From assembly GCA_029721435.1 (NCBI GenBank), contig CM056577.1, forward strand, positions 112,962,219 to 113,026,218: a stretch of 64,000 nucleotides of DNA, read 5' to 3'. Below are positions 33,251 to 44,799 of this stretch, piece by piece. The translations under genes were made by a program, and so were the position numbers. The notes beneath the pieces were generated by a model that did not search any database, was not told the origin of the DNA, and saw only the letters and a list, made by a program, of their open reading frames with translations. Position 1 is the stretch's first letter. Every line of letters starts with the position of its first letter. The DNA is from Gymnothorax reevesii. Lineage: Eukaryota; Chordata; Actinopteri; Anguilliformes; Muraenidae.

Positions 33251-34925
33251 ACTTTCATAAGTGCAACAATTACAAGGCTTTAGTGCTTTTCCCCGTGGAA
33301 AAATACAGCATTGTGATGAGCCTACTTAAGATGTGAAACTAAATGCGCACGACTCCGCTGCTTTCGCCACATGTCAAACCCTCAGGTGAGAACCTATAGA
33401 TAATAAAAATAAACTTGGCTTAAAACAGTACATAACATATTTTAACACAAAATGCACACAATTTGGACAAATTAACAGCTTGTTGAAGTCCTATGATGGC
33501 AATTATGGTTGGGACAAAAGCCAGCATACACAGGGAGGCCCCAGGACCGGGTTTTGGGACGCCTGGTCTGTAGAACTTAAATCTGTCGGGGCTGACTTTG
33601 TAATACGTGCAGTCCACTCACATTAGACTCCGTAAAATCGCAAGATTTTGAATAAGTGGATGAAATACATAGACGCATGCAATATGCCTTAAATCTCTTG
33701 TCGAATAATCAACTGTTGCTACCACAACACAAAGCCAATTCAAGAAAATGGTAGGCTACAGCTGGTAAGTAAAGTTCTCGATTTCGTTTCAGTCGTTACC
33801 ACAAAGAGTACGTAAGCTATGTGCTCGCATGTGCAATGGACGTCGCACGTAGCTACATGCATGCGTAGCCTAATGGATGCCACATGTTTGGTAAATTTTA
33901 AATATTAATAAACTCTAATGAGCTTTGAAGACGTTAAACATAGTCAAGCGGTCATTCAGAATAATGTAAAATATTTGGTTTTGAAATATAATATCTCCTA
34001 GAAGTTCAGACGAAGAGACCCATTTAGAAGGTGGCAATATTTTTTCAAAGTCCACTTCCGAATTACTATGACATTCAAAACTCCTTCTCTGTTTCAAAAC
34101 GTAAATAGCCAACCAACCCCGTAAGAAAAGATCGTTGAAACAGTCAAACCCTAAATAGAAGCCTACAAGTAGCCTAGACAGCATTTTGGGGTAAGTTTTT
34201 GACGAACAATAATCACGCTTCCGAATGGAAGTGGCTATTCGCCCCGTAGCGGGGTGAATTTGGGGAAAGAGATTGGCTATCTGCCTTGCAATGGGGCCGG
34301 CAATAGAAGTAGTTCTGCTATTTGCACCGTGATGGGAAGGATAGGAGAAGCACTTCTGCTGTTTGCCCTGCATTGGGGCCAATGAATATTTCATTTATAA
34401 TCCGTCCCACTCTTTGATCTTTCAAGCTGAACCGCCGCTGGGCGAATTGCCTCTTCCCTTCAGAATGTTGCTCACTGGCCACACTGAGCAAAGACTGATT
34501 TATTTTTCCAAATTGTAAGAATAGGGTCTACAATATATAACAATTGGCCCATCAATTAAAAAAAAAAAATATTTTTACGGATTAGTTAATATTTCCATTG
34601 GAATCATCACTAAAATAGCAAAGTCACATCTTCCTGTCATGAAAATTTTAAAGGGAAGGAAACATTTCAATTCAAAGGTGGAAATAAAATGTGTTCAAGT
34701 AAATAAAGCAGCGGGTTCCTCCTTTGAGTGAAACTATAAGCAGATCCTGATCCAAATTTTTTGAAAGAGCCCTCCAAAATGTTCTGCTATTTAATAATAT
34801 TAATGCCAAAATTTTCCTGTGATCATATTATACTGCTGAAACCCCCAAATAGGCTAAAAATAAGTCATTTAATCAGTCTTACTATATGATCCTGTACAGG
34901 CTGTGATGCTGTACATTTGTCCTGA
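33251..34925. other. Intergenic upstream of the forkhead gene
   Basis: No gene was recognised. At 34215-34385 a 45-60-base phrase is repeated imperfectly about four times, with GAAGTGGCTATTCGCCCCGT, GAAGTAGTTCTGCTATTTGC and AAGCACTTCTGCTGTTTGCC marking successive units. The open frame on the minus strand at 33915-34394 spans this repeat and has no recognised family. Confidence 0.45.
34215..34385. repeat. Short imperfect tandem repeat
   Basis: About four degenerate units with TTCTGCTATTTGC-like cores and intervening GGGGCC or GGGG runs, upstream of the forkhead gene. Confidence 0.5.
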
Positions 34926-34930
34926 AACGG

Positions 34931-34937
34931 TATAAAT
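34931..34937 (+). promoter_or_regulatory. Candidate TATA box of the forkhead gene
   Basis: TATAAAT lies 257 bases upstream of the first ATG of the forkhead gene. The distance implies a 5' leader of about 230 bases if used. No other support exists. Confidence 0.3.
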
Positions 34938-35193
34938 TTAAGTAAGTGCAGACAAAAAATGCATTTATGCATATACAAGAGAGACAGCAAAATTTACTTT
35001 TACAGTAGGAGTAACATCATTCACTGGACCGCCTTAACATTTACACCTATTAGCTGAAGAAAGAGACCGCACCCCTTAAGGAATGCGCACCTTTTGACCA
35101 TTGTTCTGACAGGGTACATATGGGAGAGGATTTGAACTCGTCATTAGTGATAAATCTGCTCAATCCAACCGCAGCTCTTCCATCTCGCCAGCG

Positions 35194-35391
35194 ATGTGGA
35201 CTCCATTCCCTCAAGAGATGAGCAACGCGCTTAGTATCACATGCGAGAGGACTCGTTTTCCCTTTCAAGCGCCACCCAGCGATTTAAAAAGAAGAAGATA
35301 TCAGCGATACGCCAAAAGCCACAGAACCTATCTGGGACTAATTGCATTCGCTATTCAGAAGTCTCCAAACAGAAGACTAACATTCAGTCAG
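35194..35391 (+). CDS. Forkhead gene exon 1
   Basis: 66 codons: a 30-residue N-terminal tail, a basic KRRRYQRY segment, then helices 1 and 2 of the forkhead. It ends at CAG before GTAAGA, phase 0. Confidence 0.8.
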
Positions 35392-36304
35392 GTAAGACAC
35401 AAGAGTGTTCTTTTTACCAAGAACTTTTGTAGAATTGAGTAGTGTTCTCAGGTAACAGAAGCTAAATTGGTGAAATATTATGATTTGTCATTCTAAGGTC
35501 TAACATTTATTTTTCTAAATATTATTTTCTTCTTACAGATAATGGACAGCTTGGAGCCATTCGTCCACGGCGAGAGGAGGGGTCTCGTAAATAATATCAG
35601 AGTCTGCTTGTCATCAAATGACTGCTTTGTGAAGGTTTGTAACCTTTGGATCAAAAATCCTCTCATTCATTCAGTTATTCGTGCAATGCTTTGATTCATG
35701 CGCAAAAGTTTCGACGCATCTAATCCAAACATTTGTTCTCCAGGTTCCGGTGCATCCTGAGTATCCAAACTCAAAGAAGAACTTCTGGAAAGTCGATGAA
35801 ACCCGTATTACTCCCAAAATGCTGCGACGCCACTTTAAGGACATGCAGGACACCTTCCCTCACCTGGCATCCAAACCGAAAGAGTGCGATGATGCTACGG
35901 GAGAAATGCACGCGGTTCACCTCCTCCCGAAACCAAGGATGTCCTCTTGTACGAAGGGAACCTTAACCAAGTTCAGTGGTCCATTTTCTATTGAGTCAAT
36001 TTTGAAGAAAGACTCATGCATTCTACCCTACCGAGGGAACTTGGGAGAAAAAGCAAACGTCTCGCCTTCCACAAACCTCTATGCCCCATCTTATTTCAGT
36101 CAGGAAATCCTGAGCGTTCCCGAATGTCACCAAACCTCAAGACTCACGAATAGAATGCGCATTTGTCGTGACTTCTCGGACATCGCGTTCACCAGACAAG
36201 CCATTGCGACTCAGTTCCACTGTGCCACGAGAGGACACGCTCCTAACAATATGCTGCATTCTCAGTATAAATATCATTTAAATCATGCACAGCTTGGACT
36301 ATGA
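35194..36304 (+). CDS. FoxH1/FAST-like forkhead transcription factor, highly divergent
   Basis: Three exons, 35194-35391, 35539-35634 and 35744-36304, are joined in phase 0 with GT-AG introns and give 284 residues. FoxH1/FAST proteins are nuclear partners of Smad2/3 in Nodal/activin signalling. The forkhead spans about residues 34-120. YQRYAK precedes helix 1 as in FoxH1, followed by TYLGLIAFAIQKSPNRRLT, then the recognition-helix region ending LSSNDCFVK, then the wing phrase KKNFWKVDE. The introns cut the domain as expected for FoxH1. Divergence is extreme: the universal KPPY is KSHR, and the recognition helix has Leu and Val where Trp and the base-contacting His stand in other Fox proteins (residues 82 and 88). 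An eh1-like Groucho-binding motif, FSIESIL, is at residues 179-185. I saw no Smad-interaction motif of the PPNK type. The first ATG was chosen because it opens the exon and has G at -3; the ATG at residue 9 is possible. It is probably a lineage-specific foxh1 relative (fast3-like); loss of DNA binding is inferred, not shown. Confidence 0.82.
35539..35634 (+). CDS. Forkhead gene exon 2 (recognition helix)
   Basis: 32 codons after TTCTTACAG, ending AAG before GTTTGT. It encodes helix 3, with RGLVNNIRVCLSSNDCF. Compared with the standard GWKNSIRHNLSLN the Asn is kept, and Trp, Lys, His and Asn are changed. Confidence 0.8.
35744..36304 (+). CDS. Forkhead gene exon 3 (wing and C-terminal tail)
   Basis: 187 codons including the TGA at 36302-36304, following TGTTCTCCAG. 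It holds the wing (PNSKKNFWKVDE), a short helical basic stretch (KMLRRHFKD), the eh1-like motif and a Ser/His/Asn-rich tail without known domains. Confidence 0.82.
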   Translation, partial: VPVHPEYPNSKKNFWKVDETRITPKMLRRHFKDMQDTFPHLASKPKECDDATGEMHAVHLLPKPRMSSCTKGTLTKFSGPFSIESILKKDSCILPYRGNLGEKANVSPSTNLYAPSYFSQEILSVPECHQTSRLTNRMRICRDFSDIAFTRQAIATQFHCATRGHAPNNMLHSQYKYHLNHAQLGL

Positions 36305-36403
36305 GTAATTCCCGCAATGAACGTACACTTTTGCCCTCCATTATTTCTTGTCAGAAATGTTTTTTATTATTCACAGTATTTTGTAAGAACTGAATTGCCC
36401 TGA

Positions 36404-36409
36404 AATAAA
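36404..36409 (+). terminator. Polyadenylation signal of the forkhead gene
   Basis: AATAAA lies 100 bases after the stop codon, with a TG-rich stretch (TTGTTGCAGTGATTGTTGCTG) about 20-50 bases beyond it that suits a downstream element. Confidence 0.6.
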
Positions 36410-37324
36410 TAGCTATACATTCCATAATTTGTTGCAGTGATTGTTGCTGTTGTTTTGTCCTGTTGATTTGCTACAGTTCTAATGAGCCAAAGCCGAATCA
36501 ACTGGTTTTTATGCACATTTAGCAAGTATCATGCCACCGTCTCTGGCCTTACTCTGGTAGCCTATATACTGAAGCCGATCATTCAATATATATACAATCA
36601 AACATATACAGTATTGTCATGTCAAATCTTGCTGGTCTGTCCACGAACCATGGCCGCTGAGAACGTACCACTGGTTTTGAGACCGTGGCGATACGTTCGA
36701 CAATAGTTGGAAACGCGATATTATTTCTAAAGACATAGCGCTGTTTGACTGCTGTATATATAACGTGTCCTCGCTTTCGGTGGAAAACAAGTGTTGTTGC
36801 CCGTGCAAGGTTGAGCCATAGATGTTGGAATTAGGGGTGCAGGTAGTGACTTCACCTTCAGTTTTTTAATGAAAATAATTGATTTTAAAATTCGTCTGAC
36901 TTCTAACTTTCATCTGTCCACATGGGCATTCAGAATACAAAACAATTAATGAAAATGTTTGCAAATGGCACATACAAGCATGGTGTGCACAAAAATAAAT
37001 GTTGGAATACAAAACCCACAAAGTCCACTCAACCTCTTGTGTTTTAAATTGTTTTGTTTTTTTTTTTTTACTCCGCATATTATTAGTTCGCAAGTACGCT
37101 TTTGGGAAACGCGCTGAGCAGTTTTAGGGGAATGAACCAATTCAAAGCTCTGCTGTGTCCTGATGTGGCAGAGTGGAGTGGTTTATTGGATGTAATGACC
37201 TCCTGCTGACAGAGGAGGGCTGTCTTGCATTCTGCAGCCATACACTGTATAAAAAAAAAAAATGTACTAAGCAACCGTGACGTCACCCAATGTTTTTTTT
37301 TGCATACCATTTAAGGAGCCTTGG
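36410..37324. other. Intergenic, nothing recognised
   Basis: Overlapping short frames on both strands only. TATATATA stretches at 36590 and 36750 and A- or T-runs at 37055 and 37250. Confidence 0.45.
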
Positions 37325-38520
37325 GCTGCGTCCGAATAGTCAAAAAATTATGGCCTATTCACTAATCCCTAAACACTTTTCTTTAACCTTTGTGGAAAAC
37401 GTCATAAGGGAAAGGAAAGGTGTAAAAGGGAAATCCAAACGGCTTAGGAAGACAACTGCTCGAATTAGAGAATCCGAAAGCACTTACACTAGGCGATGTT
37501 TGGTGGCAGGGGCAAGAAAACGGCATGGGATACACGAGGGATCTTTGATGATGTAACTCAAGCCTTCTGTGCCTCAGCTTCCACCCCAGATACCATAGAT
37601 GACTGGATGGAGCCTCTGGAACGATTTGTGGTGTTGCTCTTCGCTCTTGGGTGTAGCAGCCAGGAATCGGTTAATCAGGCACGAAAATAGCGGTTCACCC
37701 AAAAAGATAGAAAAATCAAATGCAAATTTGGACAGGGCACCTGAGGATCATGTACCCCTCAAAGTTTGGTCACCCTAGCTTCAGTGGTGGCCGAGCTGTC
37801 GCAAGGAGAAGCACGCACGCACCCACACACAGCCGGACGGACGGACGGACGTAAACTGTATACCCACGCTGCCTTGTCGGGCATGGGTAAAAATTGCATT
37901 TCATTGGAAAAATTGGCAATTACGACATTGTATTCACATGTCACAGTTCCAAAAAAATGCATAACTTCGACAATATTAAACTTTGGTATGCTTTTACAAT
38001 TATACAGTGACCTAAATGCGAGCTATATGTTGTTAGGTAGGTACAAGCATGCCGTAAATAGTACCACTGCATTGCTCATCCTCAAAAATGTAGGATTAGC
38101 CACCGGAGTCAAGAGCATCGGCTGTCTAGAGCCTGAGCTACTGATAAAACAACAACCCGTTGCGGCCATCTTGGAAAATGGCCGCCGCTGCGATGCCCCT
38201 ATATCCAAAAATCATCTTTAGGGTATGCCCTAACAGCGTGCAAAAGCTCATGCTTTTATCGTAAAGTGCATGATAATTTCACATATCTGCTGGACGAATG
38301 CGCTTCTTTAAGTGATTGGTCAGATGAGTGGTAGCCGATTTAAATATTGCTGCTGCACAGAATTGTGGGATAGCGTAATCCCCTGTCTTTTTGAGAAGGG
38401 TGCTTCTGTGTACCCTATGCGAAAGGAGGTAAATTAGGAAGCACTGAGACACCTTTCCTTAACATTTGAAGAGTTCGAATCCCCTTGTCATGGCTGCCAC
38501 ATAATTATTTCCAGATAATT
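37325..38520 (+). repeat. Composite of teleost repeats
   Basis: It starts with GGGCTGCGTCCGAATAGTC, a phrase found at the ends of many fish repeats. AAGGGAAAGGAAAGGTG at 37407 is answered by CACCTTTCCTTAACATTTG near 38450 in inverse sense, suggesting one element about 1.1 kb long. A segment from about 37770 to 37890 with CACGCACGCACCCACACACA, (GGAC)n and TACCCACGCTGCC looks like a separate repeat inserted in it. Classes uncertain. Confidence 0.45.
37496..37690 (+). pseudogene. Fragment of a repeat-borne fish protein
   Basis: The 64-codon frame reads GKKTAWDTRGIFDDVTQAF, then WMEPLERFVVLLFALGC and a final NQARK. The same arrangement (KKTAW...VTxAF...LERFVVLLY...xEARK) is familiar from multicopy uncharacterised fish proteins linked to transposable elements. 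The upstream part (SKRLRKTTARIRESESTYTR) is compatible. I do not know the function. It is truncated at both ends. Confidence 0.4.
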
Positions 38521-40836
38521 TTTTGGGAGTCAAGAACTTTCCTTGGCAAAAAGACTATGCAGACGAGGATAGCCACGTCCCTAAAGCAAATTCTGACTTT
38601 ATCCTTTGTCTATTTGGAACCATAATTTACAAAAATGAACATCTATAATATATTTGAGGTTGATGTCTGTCTGTCTATCTGTGTGTATGTACACGTTTTT
38701 CTCCTACATTTCTCAACCGATTATCACGAAATTTGGTGTGAATATCCACCGAAAAACGGTCGTGCACGCAAAAAAAACTGCAATTTCACTCCAGGTAGCG
38801 GATATCAGCTAGTCATGATATATTGAAGTAGACTTGAAACTTGCTTTAAATACCAGAAAATAATGTGGAAAAGCATTATTCAAATAGTAAACAGGTAGGA
38901 AAGTATGTTCATTTTCTCAGACTTCCATAGGGTTGAACTTCTTTCTGCAACCACCGATGTCGTCATCTGCTGGCCATTAAACAGAATGCATTTTTTTTTT
39001 TTTAAAGAGATTTCCGCATCGGCCGCACTGTTAAGACCCGGGTGCTGCGTCCATCTTTTTATACAGTCTATGGCTGCAGCTTGAATGAAAACTTTACATC
39101 TTACCCTGCCTGTAAGCAGCAGTCAATGGAGTAATCTCAGCTGGGGAAAAACAAGCATGATCTTGGGTGCAAGCAGAGAATCAGAGGCTTTCTGGATGAG
39201 CGGCAGAGGAAGGATGGTACAGGAATATCAATATATATTCCATTGCTGTCCCACTATTGTTTCGTCCATCCATCCATCTGTTCTGAGACTTGGAAATTAC
39301 CTGGAACAATTTGGGTATCGCGTCATGAAAACGAGCCTACGTACAAGGTCACTACCCGTGTCCATCTGGTTCAGGGGTAGCCCGAGTGTCCGCCACCTTG
39401 GTGTCTAGCTTTCTACTTAACCATTTGCAGCATTTATTTTCTAAGCCACATTTTTTATCTGTCAGTGCCTTTGCCCATCCAGAGCAGGCTCCACTAGTAA
39501 GAAACAAACTCTGTCAACTGGTTGTAAGTGGGTTTTGCGCAAAAAGAGAACGCAATGCACACATCAGGTAACCTTTATTAACAGTAAACCTTTTTTTTGA
39601 TTGGCCAGACATCAAATATTATTTATTCTATATAAACTGGGAATGTATCAAGTATAGGACTATGAAAGTGCAAACAACATTTCAAGATTAAGTTGCTTTT
39701 CAATATAAAATTTACTGGGCTATAAAATACTTAAATTTTAATGTTAATTTTTGTCGACATTTTTACCAGGAAAATAAAAACAGAATTTAGCATGCCCCTC
39801 CTCATACTGCATAGTTACACTGCAGCGACTCATGAAATTCCACAAGAAATGTCCATACTTGGCAATCCTTACAGTTTCACTTCTGCAGGAGACATGGTGA
39901 TACTTTGTTTTGTCACGGATCCAATTTCACAACAGCCACAAACCAAATTACAGAAATAAAAAATTAATGAAACTTTGACGAGATATATTGTTCTGGAATT
40001 CCATTTTAACATAATTTTACAAACAGCACATCATTACATAACAAAGCCATATAACCAGTTCAGATGAATAACCGCAACAATATATTTCATTGTGAAATTT
40101 GCATTAATTTCCATTTCAAATAAGAATAATAATATTTTTAAAATACAATTACGTTATCTTCCAAAATGTAGTGTTCAGTCCTCTAATAATTTAGGGCAAA
40201 CCATTCAAATTTGTCACTCCAAATTGAGAATTTGCACAGCATTGCACCTATCTATGGCAAGCTTGCACATTTATTCCTGTGCAAACCTCATATACAGTGA
40301 GATCCATAATGCCTGGGTCAAAGATTTATTCATTTTTATATTGGCACTGTACTCCGCAATTTTGTATTTTAATCCAAACTATTCAAATGGCAAATGTGAA
40401 TATTCTCGGCTTTTATTTATGGGCATTTTTATATACAGTGATTTCACCATGTAAAAGTTACAGAATCTAAATAGCCCTTCCCCCCTCCACAAGGCACAAT
40501 AATGTTAAGGACAAATGCCACCACAGGTTTTTCTGATTAATTAGGTGCATTCAACTACTTCCCTATTTTCAGACCTAAAAGCTTTCATTATACAGTCCCA
40601 CAGGTCAGAAACACTAACCTGTCAATGCCAGTCACGATATTCCACACAAGACTTCACAAATGAAACTAAAGAGGCTACACAGCAAGATACCAGTTGTTAG
40701 AAATTTCCTGCAGCAACAGTATGGCCAGCCCAGATTATACATAGAAATATCCAAGGTAAACCATCAAGGTTAACTAACTAAAGGTAAAACAGGAAGTGCT
40801 TTAAAAAAAATCAAGATAAGGCAGCAAACCAATGCT
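38521..40836. other. Non-coding; nothing firm recognised
   Basis: 38630-38780 has phrases found in other fish repeats (CAACCGATTATCACGAAATT then TGGTG). From 39570 the sequence becomes AT-rich with several TTTATT motifs, which are AATAAA on the minus strand, compatible with a 3' UTR or downstream region of ankib1 but unproven. Confidence 0.35.
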
Positions 40837-41923
40837 ACACTGACAAGGCATAACATAAAGACCACCTGCCAATTCTTGTGTGGGTCCGCTCATGCCACAA
40901 AAACAGCTTTGACCTGCAGAGGCATGGAGTCTGTGAGATCTTTAAAGGTGTCCTGGGGTATCTGGCACCAAGACGTTAGCAGCAGATCCCTTACGTCCTG
41001 TAAGGTGCAAGGTGGGGCCCTGTGGATCAGACTTGTTTTTCAAGGGAATTCCACCGATGCTCGAAAAGATTGAGAGCTGGGGAATGTGGAGGCCGTGTCA
41101 CGTTTCCCGAACCATTCCTGAACGAGTTTTGCAGTGCGGAAAGGTGCATTATCCTGCTGAAAGAGGCCACTGCCAACAGGGAAAACCACTGCCATGGAGA
41201 GAGGAACTTGGCCTTCAAAGTAACATCCATTTGAATGGCAGGACCCAAGCTTTCCTGGCAGAACATTGCCCAGAGCATTACACTGTCTTTGCTAGCTTGA
41301 CCTCTTCCCAAAATATATCCTGGCGCAAACTCTTCCCCAGGTAAACCATGCACAAGCACCGAGCCATCCACATGATGTTTAAAAAAAAAAAAAAAAAAAA
41401 GATTCATCACAGCAGGCCACCTTCCTCCATTGCTCCACGGTCCAATTCTGACTCTCACATGCCCATTGTTGGCACTTTCAGAAGTGGCCAGGGATCAGCA
41501 AGGCCAGCGCAACACCGTACACTGCAAGCTGCGATCCATGTAGCTCTCCCTTGAGATCGGTTAAAACAGACCAGCCTTCACTCTCCACGCACATCAGTGA
41601 GCACTGGACGCCCTTGACCCAGTCGCATATTTACCTGTTGTCTTTCCACGGACCCCTTTTGGTACGTACTAAGCACTACGCACTAGGAACATCTCAAAAG
41701 ACCAGTAATTTTGGAGATCTACCAATCACAAATTGGCCCTTGCAAAAGTCGCTCAGTTCTTTATCCTTGCCCACTTTTCTAGCTTCCAATAAATCGACTT
41801 CATGAACTCACTGTCCGCAGGCTGCCCAATATAACCCTCCCCTTAACAGGTGCAAATGTGACAGGATCATCCATGTTATTCACTTCCCCCGTCAGAGGTT
41901 TTAATGTTGTGACTGATCGGCGT
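40837..41923 (-). mobile_element. Tc1-family transposon, third family
   Basis: The left end ACACTGACAAGGCATAACAT and the right end AATGTTGTGACTGATCGGCG are the inverted termini of a well-known teleost Tc1 family (usual form CACTGATCAGGCATAACAT). Length is 1.09 kb, so it is internally deleted. The transposase C-terminal half reads on the minus strand. Confidence 0.8.
40880..41460 (-). pseudogene. Tc1 transposase, C-terminal half
   Basis: Minus-strand frame 41458-41027 carries HVDGSVLVHG, SVMLWAMFCQESLG and, after a frameshift, residues near the second and third catalytic positions. The PPHSPALNLFEHRWNSLEKQV stretch corresponds to SPDLNPIEHLWDxLDKQV, with the Asp-Pro replaced. A further frame to about 40900 gives LLLTSWCQIPQDTFKDLTDS and MPLQVKAVL, the normal C-terminus. 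A T-tract interrupts it at 41378-41400. No N-terminal DNA-binding domain. Confidence 0.75.
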
Positions 41924-43535
41924 AACTGCAGTTCATATAAGTACAAAATAGTCTGAACACAGGAGACGCCAAGAAATGTTGCTAAATCAATGTTGAATTC
42001 TGATAGCAGCAGCTAAATTAATTGCACAAATGCTTTTCTGCTGAAGTACAAGCCTATGCCTCCAAAATCAATTTACAGCAGAAGGTAAGAAACTAACAAA
42101 CATAACTACATAATTTACATAAAAATAACGTGTACAAACATTAACACCCTGAAAAAGAAGGGGGTTGGGTGGTTTACATGGTGAAACTACAGTGTACAAA
42201 CAACCTTTCAAAAAAGCTAAGAATGTAGGCATTATTAACATGTACGATGTTTGTGTCGTAATAGTTGAGTCCACCAAGTCGAAAGCTATTGGCATTTACA
42301 AATAAATGGAGACAGATGCCATAATGCTAGCAATAGGTATAAACTATTTAAATATTAGTGCAGTCCATAAGTACTTTCATAGTGATGTGCTTTTTGTGAT
42401 TTTAGATTTGCACTTCAGCGCACTGGATTTGAAATAAAACACTGAGTATGATGTTTAATGTTTGGCATCGCTGAGGAGACGCACATCCATAGATGAGCTG
42501 GATTGCAGCGACCTCATTTTCAATGTTAGATTTCAAATCAAATGAACTGGAGTACAGAACTAAAACAACAAAAAATTCTGTCACCGGTTAAATACAATCT
42601 AACTGCACAGTATGTTCGATTTTCGGTGCATCGAAGTGTTCTTTAAATTATCTAAAAATTTGATGAGTAGTTGAAGACAAAAATATTTTTAAAATATTTA
42701 AAAAGTAGTCTATATAACTTTAAATGCAATTTCACCACACTTCACTTGATTAAATGAAACTTATGTGACAGTGCGCAAATCGTTTCTAAGCGTCAATGCT
42801 GAGCTACTTCTGAAATGTGGCAGTAACTAAAAAACTATTTTAAATAAAGGCACATTAAGTATAAAACCATTAGGGATCAGATGCAGCCATAAGTCAGTTT
42901 ACAAATTTAGCTTCAGTTATCAATACAAAGGTGATTGAGTAGAAAAAAATCTTAGCCGATCAAAGGTCCAAATTTCTCAAGCCTAGATCATGATTACTCA
43001 GCAGACTTGACAGTTTATCAGTTCCTCCTTAAACTATTCTAATGGTTCTGCTGTCCTTTGTCAACTACAGAATAAGTAAATAATGGATCCTTGCAGGGGA
43101 AGGGGGTGTTGATTGGTACTTAGCAATGTAGGCACAATATGCCTGTTATAACCATGGTTCCTCCTGAAGTACATTATGCACAGACAAACTGCAGCTTGGT
43201 TGGAACCTGTTCTGACAGAAATAGGCAGAGATATGGATGAGATCAGGCAACCTCTGGTGTCGCTCAGAGCTCTACCACCATCACTGAAAAAAATGAAAAT
43301 GCCTCCTGTCCAGTAGCCTCATCTATACATTGCTGCTAGAGCGTCGTCCAAGAGAAGAGGACCCACCCCGATCCCAAAGCAAATCCCATCCCTTCTCCAG
43401 AGAGAAAAAATGAGTCCTCAGGGCAAAACCTACTCTGTATATGAGAAGCAATGTACTGAAGTCATTTGGTTTATCATTTACACGAACTTGCCGTTAGTCA
43501 TCTCTGAGTTCATGCCAGCTTTTTTTTCACTCCCT
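41924..43535. other. Non-coding; candidate downstream or 3' UTR sequence of ankib1
   Basis: No open frame of note and no recognised repeat. The composition is even and free of transposon marks over 1.6 kb, unlike its neighbours. It lies 3-5 kb beyond the ankib1 stop on that gene's strand. A long 3' UTR is possible, but I have no direct evidence. Confidence 0.3.
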
Positions 43536-44215
43536 CACTCTCATACACGCACACTCACTCACTCACATACACGCACTCACACTCACTCACTCACTCACTC
43601 ACATACACGCACACACACATACTCACTCACTCTCATACACGCACACACTCACTCACTCTCTTACACGCACAAACACACACTCACTCCCTGTCTCATAAAC
43701 GCACAAACACACACGCACTCACTCACTCTCATACATGCACACGCACTCACTCGCTCACTCACTCTCATACATGCACACGCACTCACTCACTCTCATACAT
43801 GCACACGCACTCACTCACTCACTCTCATACATGCACACGCACTCACTCTCATACATGCACACGCACTCACTAACTCACTCTCATACATGCACACGCACTC
43901 ACTCACTCACTCACTCTCATACATGCACACGCACTCACTCACTCTCATACATGCACACGCACTCACTCACTCACTCTCATACATGCACACGCACTCACTC
44001 TCATACATGCACACGCACTCACTCACTCACTCTCATACATGCACACGCACTCACTCACTCACTCTCATACATGCACACGCACTCACTAACTCACTCTCAT
44101 ACATGCACACTCACTAACTCACTCACTCACTCACTCACTCACTCACATGCTCACTCACTCACTCACTCACTCACTCTCATACATGCACATTCACTCACAC
44201 ACTCACATACACCTT
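43536..44215. repeat. Minisatellite, about 28-bp unit, 0.7 kb
   Basis: The unit is TCTCATACATGCACACGCAC followed by a variable number of TCAC tetranucleotides. From 43730 to 44110 the 16-20-base core is almost invariant, while the (TCAC)n part changes in length, giving a compound array. Earlier units (43536-43730) are more diverged. Long open frames (43410-44117, 43735-44217) are only the translated repeat (SYMHTHSLTH). Confidence 0.95.
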
Positions 44216-44799
44216 GATCCCCATCTTATACTTGCACAGTGGATATGAATTGTCTGCACACCCGAAATGAAACCTGCAAATTTGCTCTCAGGCTGTAAAT
44301 TCATAAAATCAAAGCTGAAGCCAAAAACAACATAAAAATCTGACTTTTCCCATCTTTAAAAAAACCTTCCAGCAAAAGAACAGGAGGAAATGAAACAAAC
44401 TCTAAATTATTTGGAAATATAGAAATAAAACAGCACAGCTTTGGTAGCTTTAAGGAAGAGTAAATGCATGATAAACCTACATTGTCAGAAGGAGTACATA
44501 ATCTCTGCTATCCAAAACAATAAGCCATAATAATTTTTTTTTTTTTTTACATCGTGTAATCTGCTTTCAATCATCGCATAATCCTACAAATTTCAGAATC
44601 TGCCATTGAAAATAATCGACCAACCAAACAATAGGAAATATTCTGCCCAGACCAGCGCGTTACATCACCTGGGCTGATCATGTCTTTCGAGTGTATGGAG
44701 TCAAAGTATAAGTATTGAAAGATGAAGGAACCCCTTGCGCTTCAGTCCCACCATCAGCGGAGGTCGGTGCTCTCAGGAAGGACAGTACATACATAGAAA
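44216..44799. other. Non-coding, nothing recognised
   Basis: AT-rich with a T-run at 44537-44549. No supported gene. Confidence 0.45.

Noticed and set aside
33915..34394. 159-codon minus-strand open frame
   Set aside because: It spans a short tandem repeat and shows no recognisable motif.
35050..35268. Minus-strand frame overlapping forkhead exon 1
   Set aside because: Shadow of exon 1, without any recognisable family.
43536..44215. CRISPR-like array
   Set aside because: Units are contiguous tandem repeats without unique spacers, in a vertebrate genome.
43410..44217. Open frames of 235 and 160 codons with SYMHTHSLTH repeats
   Set aside because: They are the 28-bp minisatellite read in frames without stops; no start context, exon structure or family.
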